Shown here in pieces: positions 16,529-23,415 of a DNA stretch of 64,000 nucleotides (within the stretch, counting starts at the first letter, position 1; each line of letters opens with the position of its first letter). The translations under genes and the position numbers were made by a program. The stretch is from JAIRVZ01 sp031553415 (GTDB lineage: Bacteria; Bacteroidota; Bacteroidia; Bacteroidales; Azobacteroidaceae). The stretch covers positions 1 to 64,000 of the forward strand of contig JAVBLO010000007.1 of the NCBI GenBank assembly GCA_031553415.1, written 5' to 3'. Below the pieces are notes generated by a model, which was not told the origin of the DNA, did not search any database, and saw nothing but the letters and a program-made list of their open reading frames with translations.

Positions 16529-17824
16529 TTAAATGATTTCTGATTGTTTTCCTCTTTGAAAAGTGATTTTTATACCTTTCAAAACAGGTATCACCTGATT
16601 CGATTCGACATTTTTTTGTGAACCGTCACGAGTAAAACCGACCCAAATATCAGTGGATAGATTGCGAATTCCCAACAGATTTGGATTATTTTTGTTTGGT
16701 ATTATCTCTCCTGTAATTTTATTATATTCACCTCCATCCTGAGTTGTAGAAGCATATAGTTTCATTCCCGGCAAAAGAACTATTTGCTCTTTATTCAATT
16801 TAAGAATATCTGGTTTTTCTATTGATTTTCCACAATTCATACAATTACTTGCTGATTCTTCCGTATTTAGGAAAGTTTCATTTTTACAATGCGGACAGCT
16901 TACCAACATATTCCTCATGGCAATAAAGACCTTTTTCCAATCTACTTCCATTACACGAGTTTGACGTTCGGAAGCAACAGTCATGGATTCTTTTGAAAGT
17001 GCTTTTGTGAATGTTTCTCGCAAGATTGCAGGAAAGAGAGGCCACCTCTTTATAACATTATTATGAATTCCTCTAACAGGTCTGTTGGTATCATCTTTCG
17101 AATCCCAAATAAAAACAGGATTTTCACCGTACAGTTTCTTTTCTATTTTTTCTGTCAAACAGGGAATACTTGTGGTTAATTTACCTTCTAATGGGTGATT
17201 ATTGAAGAACAACAGGAATAAAGTAACAGACAATGAAAATAAATCAGTCCATTTATCGGGATTTGATTTTCCCATAACAATTTCAGGAGCCATATAACGA
17301 CTCTTCCCTGCAATTCCGCTACTTTTACCATATTCGCTTACATTGTCGTTATCACAAATTAATACCTTTCCTGTTTTGGGGTTGATAAAAAAGTTTCCGT
17401 CATTCAAATCCTGATAACTGTATCCTTTACGGTGCAATTCTTCAAATCCTTCACAAATTTGCATAGCAGCGGTAAGCATGGCTGAAAAACTATCAAATTT
17501 CACTCTCGCCAATAAAAAATCTGAAAAATCTTTATATTCAGGGGGGCGTAGCATCATCAAATATCCAAAACTACCATTGAATTGTTCTGTTAGTATTTCA
17601 GGCCATAGAAAGGCATCATTGGGTTTACCCTTCTTTATATTATGGTCTAAATTATCCAAGAATTTTTTATCCGGTTTTTTAGTATACCATTTTAAAGCAT
17701 ATTGTTTTCCGGTATATTCAACAAGATAGACAGCACCTTGTCCACCTTCACCCAATTTCTTTTTTACAATCGCTTGTCCTCCAATTTTTAATGGAATTTT
17801 TGTTCCTTGTGTAAAGTCATTCAT
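16529..17824 (-). CDS. Ser/Thr protein kinase with zinc ribbon (TerY-P type)
   Basis: This is a 431-aa eukaryotic-like kinase. The glycine loop GEGGQG is at 25-30, Lys45 in YALKW, and the catalytic loop YQDLNDGN holds Asp139. CDNDN at 157-161 replaces the usual DFG, and MAPE lies at 178-181. A zinc ribbon follows (Cys310, 313, 328, 331). A beta-rich C-terminal domain (about 345-431) may bind ligand or a phosphopeptide. No membrane segment is present, so it is cytosolic. The altered HRD and DFG motifs are common to this branch; Asp139 and Asp158/160 are retained, so activity is likely. Confidence 0.9.
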   Translation of the reverse strand: MNDFTQGTKIPLKIGGQAIVKKKLGEGGQGAVYLVEYTGKQYALKWYTKKPDKKFLDNLDHNIKKGKPNDAFLWPEILTEQFNGSFGYLMMLRPPEYKDFSDFLLARVKFDSFSAMLTAAMQICEGFEELHRKGYSYQDLNDGNFFINPKTGKVLICDNDNVSEYGKSSGIAGKSRYMAPEIVMGKSNPDKWTDLFSLSVTLFLLFFNNHPLEGKLTTSIPCLTEKIEKKLYGENPVFIWDSKDDTNRPVRGIHNNVIKRWPLFPAILRETFTKALSKESMTVASERQTRVMEVDWKKVFIAMRNMLVSCPHCKNETFLNTEESASNCMNCGKSIEKPDILKLNKEQIVLLPGMKLYASTTQDGGEYNKITGEIIPNKNNPNLLGIRNLSTDIWVGFTRDGSQKNVESNQVIPVLKGIKITFQRGKQSEII

Positions 17825-17854
17825 AATTTATTATCATTATCGTTTTAAATCTAT

Positions 17855-18208
17855 TTAGAAGCCACCACCCTTAATATTATCGAATTCATCCGTATAAGTA
17901 AGTTCTCCTTTATTATCACATTCAGGACATTTATATGTGCTATCTTTCCCGTTGTAACATCCTATTTTATTGCAATTTCCACATACAACAAAATAGCTGT
18001 TTTTACAATGAGGACATCCGGGATATTCGTTATCCAATACAATATTTCCTTTTATTGTTGTAGAATCATATCCTTCTCGCTTGGCTCTTTTTTCATCTAT
18101 GGAAAATGCCCAAGTGAAATGCCAATCTTTTTGTATTTTTTCGGCACGTATGGCAAAAGGTTTCTTACTCCTTTGGCAAACAGCCATAACTATGGTTGCA
18201 TTTTTCAT
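17855..18208 (-). CDS. TerY-C-like zinc-binding protein
   Basis: This 117-aa protein starts with a beta domain (VMAVCQRSKKPFAIRAEKI). It ends in a cysteine-rich metal site: CPHC, CGNC, a single Cys and CPEC (about 76-101). A GGGF tail closes it. This order matches the TerY-C metal-binding module, which is fused to or encoded next to TerY VWA proteins. It is the first gene of the leftward kinase/phosphatase operon, 30 bp ahead of the kinase. Confidence 0.75.
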   Translation of the reverse strand: MKNATIVMAVCQRSKKPFAIRAEKIQKDWHFTWAFSIDEKRAKREGYDSTTIKGNIVLDNEYPGCPHCKNSYFVVCGNCNKIGCYNGKDSTYKCPECDNKGELTYTDEFDNIKGGGF

Positions 18209-18586
18209 TTACCTGTAAAATATTGTAATTGAAAAGTTTTTCCTACTCTTTCCGGGATTTTCAGATACTCCCTTTCCCAGCACCAAAGAAAAGTTGATTT
18301 AAAAAAGAAAAGTGTGGTGCTGTTAACCTAATTTGAGAAATACAGGCTCTGACAAAGCCCCTAAACATCAAACAAGCAACAGCCCACACCATATACGAGG
18401 ATATGATGAGGAGAAGTATGCTTATTCTCTGTTTAGTTTGAACTGTCAGATTCGTATTTCGAGAATTAGCTACACTTTCCGTGTATCACAAATATGTCTG
18501 TACATTTAAGTACACTGCAAATATACAACATTTTGTTAAAACACAACGGATTTCTCCTGAAAGGCTGTTGCTCTATTATACTATTA
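18209..18586. promoter_or_regulatory. Leader region of the kinase operon with hairpin and promoter
   Basis: No gene is seen. A minus-strand -7 box TATATTTG (18525-18518) with a GTTG at the -33 spacing (18547-18544) would start a leader of about 300 nt before the 18208 start codon. Within it, CAGCACCA (18278-18285) and TGGTGCTG (18315-18322) form a perfect 8-bp stem around 29 nt. The long leader could be regulatory, but no known riboswitch is recognised. Confidence 0.4.
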
Positions 18587-19438
18587 TTAAGTTTTCAATG
18601 ATTTGAAATTCAACTTTTTACCAAACCAATAAAAATCTATTCCGTCAAAAATGTTCCAATCAATGTAATCAGCCATATTTAACCGATTATCCAAACAATA
18701 TTTAGCCAAAGTAACAATCTTACCCTGACAATTACAACCCCAAAATTCAAAATTGTGTTGGTCATCCAAAGTATATCGCTCTTGCATTTGTACAATGGAT
18801 AAATCCTTTTTCTTACCCAACCACTTGATTCCTATCTCCAAATTCCTTGCTTTCTGCATTTTTCGTCTATCTACACTTTTCATCCCCCAAAACATACTTG
18901 TATGAGTGACTTCGTTTCCGGTTTCATCATACCTTATTCTATCTGTGCCGACACCGGTACTATCTTCTACAATCAAAGCACCTTGAAGACCATTCGCCCA
19001 ACTTGGCAAACGGAGAAGCATATTCCTGTAATCCTCATTGGTCATCACTTTGTACATCTGACAGATTTTCATCCATTCTACATTGATTCTTTCCCAGAGC
19101 GATTTGTCGATAGATTCGGTAAATCTATTTTCCTGTTTTCTTAGTATGCCTTTCAATAGATAACCATTCGTAGAGGTTAGGCATTGTTCCTGTGCTTCCA
19201 AATGCAGTTTTGAGCCATTGTTATACACTCCGGCAATGTAAGCAGCCTCACTATTTTGAAATATCTTTTCAAACTCAGTTCCGGCAAATATAGTGAAAGG
19301 ATAGCCTGAAACCATATTCCCAAAATTCAGCAACAAGCCATTTCGCACATCTCCGTTTTGACGGAAAGGCCACAGGTTATGCTCTTGCATTCTCCAACAT
19401 TCTCTTTGCTTAAAGTCAAATAATAAAGGATTTATCAT
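18587..19438 (-). CDS. NADAR-family protein 1 (YbiA-like)
   Basis: This 283-aa protein shows the NADAR core. LNFGNM-YPFTIFAGTEF leads to FQNSEAAYIAGVYNNG (Glu64), and VEWMKICQMYK lies at 120-130. VEDS at 157-160, FWG at 183-185 and GCNCQGK at 234-240 follow. NADAR proteins hydrolyse N-glycosidic bonds. Some act on riboflavin intermediates, and others remove ADP-ribose from guanine in DNA. The N-terminus (1-37) is extra. The gene has its own promoter with the shared operator at 19514-19528. A role in ADP-ribose turnover within this cluster is inferred; the substrate is unknown. Confidence 0.75.
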   Translation of the reverse strand: MINPLLFDFKQRECWRMQEHNLWPFRQNGDVRNGLLLNFGNMVSGYPFTIFAGTEFEKIFQNSEAAYIAGVYNNGSKLHLEAQEQCLTSTNGYLLKGILRKQENRFTESIDKSLWERINVEWMKICQMYKVMTNEDYRNMLLRLPSWANGLQGALIVEDSTGVGTDRIRYDETGNEVTHTSMFWGMKSVDRRKMQKARNLEIGIKWLGKKKDLSIVQMQERYTLDDQHNFEFWGCNCQGKIVTLAKYCLDNRLNMADYIDWNIFDGIDFYWFGKKLNFKSLKT

Positions 19439-19474
19439 CGTATTTTCAGATTAGTTTACCAACGAATTGTTATG

Positions 19475-19528
19475 CAAATTTACCGGATTACAGGGTGTTG
19501 TGATAAAAAGAAGTGTCCACGCTGTCCA
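19475..19528 (-). promoter_or_regulatory. Shared operator plus -7 box, NADAR gene 1
   Basis: On the gene strand, TGGACAGCGTGGACA (19528-19514) lies 31 nt before the -7 box TAAATTTG (19482-19475). No TTTG is found at the -33 position, consistent with activator dependence. The start codon is 36 nt downstream. Confidence 0.8.
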
Positions 19529-19538
19529 TAAAAAACAA

Positions 19539-20258
19539 TCAGGTTGTTTGGTACTCACTGAACTTCACTCCAAACAGATGCAAATCATCGGGTAGGGAAT
19601 AAGGTATTGTGCCGTTATTATCTCGAAGTTGCATCAGTACCTTTCCCATAGTATTAGCTCCGATAAAATACTCTTTCCCCTCATAAGAGATTCGTTTTGC
19701 TCCCCAATAACAGTTGGAATCGTAGTTTGTTTGTGTTGCATCTTCAATTAAAAAAGAATCTCCTGTACTATGAAGTAATTCTCGAAAGGGGCGACATTGT
19801 TGATATTTGATACTCAACACGGCTTTCATCCATTCTACTTGAATAGATTTCCAATCCGGTCGTTGTTCATGTCCTTTCTTTATCTTGTACAGTCGTTTCA
19901 ATCGCGCATCTACTCTGCCTTTTGCATTTCCTCTACCTTTGAATAAATTGTCCATTAGCCAAACATGCGCTTCGGAATTTTGAATTCTCGGTGTTAAGTA
20001 TAGTTGCTCTACTTGATTAAACATAAATATTTTGTCTTGATGTGTTAACCGAAGAGGCTCATTCAAAACCGCCATATTGTCTAAAAGATAAAAGGGAGTT
20101 TTCTTATCTGTAACAATAGAGATACATCTTTCAGCAGGATACAGCCCCAATTTGTTGAGACAGTTATATTCCGTTTCATCATGGGGAATGATATTTTCGT
20201 CTGTTACCGATTGTATCTTCTTGATGGATAAATATTTTTCAAAAAAATCTATATGCAT
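19539..20258 (-). CDS. NADAR-family protein 2 (YbiA-like)
   Basis: This 239-aa protein shows the second half of the NADAR fold clearly. QNSEAHVWLMD (Glu96) and VEWMKAVLSIKY at 141-152 are followed by IEDA at 171-174, YWGAK at 184-188 and GANTMGKVLMQLRD at 200-213. It is divergent from the first copy, so the two probably have different substrates or one is regulatory. Its first 75 residues are family-specific and not recognised. It has a separate promoter with the shared operator (20317-20331) and lies head-to-head with the TPR gene at 20450. Confidence 0.8.
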   Translation of the reverse strand: MHIDFFEKYLSIKKIQSVTDENIIPHDETEYNCLNKLGLYPAERCISIVTDKKTPFYLLDNMAVLNEPLRLTHQDKIFMFNQVEQLYLTPRIQNSEAHVWLMDNLFKGRGNAKGRVDARLKRLYKIKKGHEQRPDWKSIQVEWMKAVLSIKYQQCRPFRELLHSTGDSFLIEDATQTNYDSNCYWGAKRISYEGKEYFIGANTMGKVLMQLRDNNGTIPYSLPDDLHLFGVKFSEYQTT

Positions 20259-20277
20259 TTGTTTCTGATTTTATTTA

Positions 20278-20331
20278 CAAATGTATCTGTTTTCGGGAGG
20301 CGAGTAAGAAATAAAGTGTCCACGCTGTCCA
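20278..20331 (-). promoter_or_regulatory. Shared operator plus -7 box, NADAR gene 2
   Basis: On the gene strand, TGGACAGCGTGGACA (20331-20317) lies 31 nt before TACATTTG (20285-20278). The start codon follows 19 nt after the box. The -33 position lacks TTTG. Confidence 0.8.
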
Positions 20332-20378
20332 TAATTGCTTAATTTGTTGTATATTTGTTTGATATTAGGTTCCTTTCA

Positions 20379-20432
20379 TGGACAATATGGACATCGTTTT
20401 GTTGAAAATCGGATAACAATAAATCATCTTTG
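20379..20432 (+). promoter_or_regulatory. Shared operator plus -7 box, TPR regulator gene
   Basis: TGGACAATATGGACA (20379-20393) lies 31 nt before CATCTTTG (20425-20432), which has one mismatch to TAnnTTTG. The orientation relative to the gene and the spacing equal those of the three minus-strand sites. The start codon is 17 nt downstream. This gene may be autoregulated. Confidence 0.75.
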
Positions 20433-20449
20433 CAAGAAAAAATAGATTT

Positions 20450-22099
20450 ATGCAAAAACTAACACCATTTGTTATTAAGAAAATCGAGGGAAAACTCAAA
20501 TGTATCATCTCTGAAAAAGGTGCATGTGCTGAGTTGCGCCGGAATCTTACTAACACGGATTCGGAAGACGGACGGTTCGCACTTAATACTATCAAAAGAT
20601 GGTTTGGAATTGTTGAAAAACAAGTGGAACCTCAGCAAAATGGGCTGGAGGCTATTGCTGAATATTTAGGTTATCCCTCATGGGTGGCTCTCACATTGGA
20701 ACCAGAATACAATCAAACAAAAGTAAAAACAGAGGAAGATTATATTTCTGAGATATTTCCGGAATACACAAATCTATTACAGGGTATCCGGGATTATCAG
20801 TTTAAAAAGGAACAAACAAAAAATAGAGACGAGGTATTTCAATATCAAAATAGGATTGATGACTTAAAAAAACGACAAAATACCCTTAAAGATGCGATTG
20901 TCCAACTAAGTAATCTGTTAACGGACCCGACTCCTTTCCAAAGTGATTTTGACAAGATTAGCATGTTATTTGAAAACGGTCAATTTAATGAGGCAAATCA
21001 ATTGCTTGATGAGAATCGTCTGAAAGAAGAACAAGAAGTTTTACTCCGGTCACTTAAAAAAAAGGACCATGATGTAGATATTATTCAAAAACAACTATAC
21101 CAAAATGCTTACTGTTTCTGTATCAAAGGTGAAATTTGCGAATCGTTTAACCAATTTGAAGAGGAGGAAAAATACTATTTATTGTCATTGAAGTCAAAGA
21201 GAGTTTTTGATACTTTATTAAAGTTGGGACAGTTTTATTTTCGTCAAAAAAAAGACAATGAGTTGTCGCTTCTTTTTTTAGAAGAAATAGAAAACAAAAG
21301 GGATGAAATTTTTGAATACAATGAACTTAACTTCTTTTGTGACAGGCCACATAATGCTCTTTTATATTTAGAATCTTTGTTTTACAAAGGACAAGTTTAT
21401 TTTAATCAAAAAAATTATGAAGAAGGACATAGAGTTATGGATTTGCTTTCAGGGGCATACTCAGTTGTGTACGAAAATGATAAAAGCAAGCAAGAGATGT
21501 TGTTAAAAATAGCACATATTTATAATGAACGAGGAATTGCCGTGTTTGAAGAAAATGATTATGAAAATGCTCATGTTTTTTATAGCAAGGCACTTGATAT
21601 TTATAAACAATACAATAATGACTATAATTTTTTTGAAACCACTATTAACCTTGCTATTAATTATAATAAGAAAAACCAATTTGAATTTGGGAAAAAGGAA
21701 CTGACATCCGCCTTAAATTACTTCTCCTCAAAGTTTAGAAATGAAGATGATATAGAATTCAAACAGAAGTATCGTTTCAGAGTAGGAAAATGCCATTATG
21801 CTTTCGGGCGCATGTATCAAATGCAAAATAATCATGGAGAAGCGGAAAAATCTTTCAAAAGGGCATTGATTACTTATGAAAAATTAAATGAAATTACTCC
21901 CAAATTGCTTGCTAAACTTGAAATTATGGATACATTCAAAGCATTAGGACATGTTTATAAAGAAATGGGAAATACAGAAAAAGTGGACGAATATCTTCAA
22001 AAAACCTATCTTTTTGTAGAAGCTAACCCTGATGTTAGTGACTATGTCCTTCAGTATATGTTTGGTGCTTTTCAAGAAAAAACAAAAGATAATGCTTAG
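20450..22099 (+). CDS. TPR protein with N-terminal HTH-like domain, candidate regulator
   Basis: This 549-aa cytosolic protein starts with an HTH-like domain (about 1-85). Its signature, NTIKRWFGIVE then LEAIAEYLGYPSW, is a conserved head on many Bacteroidetes regulatory or signalling proteins. A coiled-coil (about 105-165) and an array of TPR units to the C-terminus follow (for example DYENAHVFYSKALDIYKQYN and NHGEAEKSFKRALITYEKL). It is transcribed away from the NADAR genes and carries the shared operator at its own promoter. It is the best candidate for the protein that binds that operator, though no binding evidence is available. Confidence 0.7.
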   Translation: MQKLTPFVIKKIEGKLKCIISEKGACAELRRNLTNTDSEDGRFALNTIKRWFGIVEKQVEPQQNGLEAIAEYLGYPSWVALTLEPEYNQTKVKTEEDYISEIFPEYTNLLQGIRDYQFKKEQTKNRDEVFQYQNRIDDLKKRQNTLKDAIVQLSNLLTDPTPFQSDFDKISMLFENGQFNEANQLLDENRLKEEQEVLLRSLKKKDHDVDIIQKQLYQNAYCFCIKGEICESFNQFEEEEKYYLLSLKSKRVFDTLLKLGQFYFRQKKDNELSLLFLEEIENKRDEIFEYNELNFFCDRPHNALLYLESLFYKGQVYFNQKNYEEGHRVMDLLSGAYSVVYENDKSKQEMLLKIAHIYNERGIAVFEENDYENAHVFYSKALDIYKQYNNDYNFFETTINLAINYNKKNQFEFGKKELTSALNYFSSKFRNEDDIEFKQKYRFRVGKCHYAFGRMYQMQNNHGEAEKSFKRALITYEKLNEITPKLLAKLEIMDTFKALGHVYKEMGNTEKVDEYLQKTYLFVEANPDVSDYVLQYMFGAFQEKTKDNA

Positions 22100-22108
22100 A
22101 TTACAACT

Positions 22109-22249
22109 ATGTATCCCCGGACTCATCCCTCTCCCCAATACACCCCTGTGCTATTTGACAATGGCTTTAATGTGCATATTGAAAAAAAATCCCAGAAAAT
22201 TTTTTCTAAATTTCCAAATATATGGTTTATTTTGAGACAAATGCTTTAA
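22109..22249 (+). CDS. Possible 46-aa ORF ahead of the PIN-like gene
   Basis: An ATG at 22109 opens a 46-codon frame rich in Pro, Phe and Lys. It overlaps the PIN-like gene start by 28 bp. It could be a small partner (antitoxin-like), a leader peptide or chance. No family is recognised and the product lacks a DNA-binding motif, so support is weak. Confidence 0.25.
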   Translation: MYPRTHPSPQYTPVLFDNGFNVHIEKKSQKIFSKFPNIWFILRQML

Positions 22250-23013
22250 GAAAATTAGCATACCGATTATTGGATAAAACTTTTGTAAAAGATAAATACA
22301 CTTCTATTTTGTCTTTAATAGAATTAATTTCGGGGATTTTTGACGATGAATCGTTTTTACTGCGCAAGTCAATTATAAGTAAAGTAATACAAAGTAAAAT
22401 GTTGGTTGATTTAACTTTGCCTGAACTTGTTTTTCTTGAAGCATTTGGGCTTCATCGGAATAATAATGAAATAACACAAGCTACCAGACAGATTCTTAAT
22501 TTAATAAATATATCTGATAGTTATGATACTTTTCAAAAGAGCACTGAGTCAAATGACTTAAAATTATATTTGGAATTTATTTATACCTATGATAAAAATG
22601 CTCGTGAGAAATTTAGAGAAGCTATTACGAACAATTCCATAGGAGGTGATACAAAATTACTTATTCCGGAATTTAAGAATAGATGGGTTTCGGAAAATTT
22701 AATCTCAATTTTGAATAGAGTTATCCATTACCATGCTTCAAAAGTTCAAGGATATTCTTTTGAATTAAGAACATTAGAAGAAATTGTCAATTCTTATGAC
22801 AATTCTATCAATATTTACTTGTTCGTGTCATCATATTATATAGATCAAAAAATTTCATCAAAAAATATTCCAGCAAAAAATGATTATTTTGATTTACACC
22901 ATTTAATCTATTTGAAAAGTAGTAATGATAAAATTGTGAGCGATGATAAAATGCTGCATTCATATATGAAAAAATGGTTTCCCAATAACATAATTGAGAC
23001 AAAAGAATTGTGA
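22222..23013 (+). CDS. PIN-domain-like protein
   Basis: This 263-aa protein opens with a PIN-type first strand and acidic residue (VYFETNALR). It closes with NDYFDLHHLIYLKSSNDKIVSDDKML, supplying the paired acidic residues (near 220 and 240) of a PIN nuclease core. The middle is an enlarged helical insert, making it longer than VapC toxins (about 130 aa). PIN proteins cleave RNA with Mg/Mn. An antitoxin is not evident unless it is the 46-aa frame just upstream. It is the last gene before the tRNAs. Confidence 0.6.
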   Translation: MVYFETNALRKLAYRLLDKTFVKDKYTSILSLIELISGIFDDESFLLRKSIISKVIQSKMLVDLTLPELVFLEAFGLHRNNNEITQATRQILNLINISDSYDTFQKSTESNDLKLYLEFIYTYDKNAREKFREAITNNSIGGDTKLLIPEFKNRWVSENLISILNRVIHYHASKVQGYSFELRTLEEIVNSYDNSINIYLFVSSYYIDQKISSKNIPAKNDYFDLHHLIYLKSSNDKIVSDDKMLHSYMKKWFPNNIIETKEL

Positions 23014-23065
23014 TTTCCTCGCTATTTGAAATTAAATGGGGATTATGTGGGGATTTTCACAAAAG

Positions 23066-23108
23066 AAAAAATGCCAACAATCTGAGATTCAGACGATTAG
23101 CATTTTTT
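23066..23108. terminator. Bidirectional terminator between PIN gene and tRNAs
   Basis: AAAAAATGC (23066-23074) pairs with GCATTTTTT (23100-23108), with an inner TGA/TCA stem. A/T tracts on both sides let it work for the rightward PIN gene and the leftward tRNAs. Confidence 0.7.
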
Positions 23109-23112
23109 CGAG

Positions 23113-23196
23113 TACTCGGAGCGGGACTTGAACCCGCACAACCGTAATGGTCACAAGATTTTAAGTCTTGCGTGTCTACCATTCCACCATCCGAGC
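23113..23196 (-). tRNA. tRNA-Leu (TAA)
   Basis: On the minus strand the acceptor arms GCTCGGA and TCCGAGT (one G-T pair) enclose 84 nt. The anticodon loop is CTTAAAA (anticodon TAA), the variable arm is long, and the T arm is GGTTCAAGTCC. CCA is not encoded. Its 3' end faces the accessory block to the left, the usual orientation for an island attachment site. Confidence 0.9.
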
Positions 23197-23224
23197 AGAC
23201 CATTTTGTAAATGTAAAGAACATT

Positions 23225-23300
23225 TGGAGCGAAAGACGGGACTCGAACCCGCGACCCTAACCTTGGCAAGGTTATGCTCTACCAACTGAGCTACTTTCGC
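23225..23300 (-). tRNA. tRNA-Gly (GCC)
   Basis: On the minus strand GCGAAAG opens the acceptor stem, closed by CTTTCGC with discriminator T and an encoded CCA (76 nt). The anticodon loop is TTGCCAA (anticodon GCC). The D arm is AGCTCAGTTGGTAGAGC and the T arm is GGTTCGAACCC. It is cotranscribed with tRNA-Leu, 28 bp apart. Confidence 0.93.
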
Positions 23301-23349
23301 AATTTGCGGTGACAAAGATACTGTTATTTTTGTTTTTTGCAAACCATTT

Positions 23350-23414
23350 TAAATGAAAAATTAAAAATGAACAATGAAAAATTAATTTCATGTTCATTTT
23401 TAATTTTTCATTTA
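23350..23414. repeat. 24-bp-arm foldback / terminator at msbA end
   Basis: Perfect 24-bp arms (23350-23373 and 23391-23414), built from AATGAAAAATTAAAA-type units, flank a 17-nt loop. It starts 1 bp after the ABC transporter stop codon and probably terminates that leftward transcript. Related low-complexity foldbacks occur at 46031 and 63406. Confidence 0.7.
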
Positions 23415-23415
23415 C

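Noticed and set aside
16529..17824. Kinase as a pseudokinase because HRD and DFG are altered
   Set aside because: Lys45, Asp139 and metal-type Asp158/160 remain, and this branch commonly varies the flanking residues.
18557..18571. A fifth copy of the shared operator before the kinase operon
   Set aside because: Only about six of 15 positions match (ACAGC in one half); the second half is absent.
23113..23135. Second copy of the tRNA-Leu 3' end as an att site
   Set aside because: None found inside the window; it would have to lie to the left.
23057..23342. Short frames across the tRNA genes
   Set aside because: They translate tRNA sequence; the tRNA structures explain the region.
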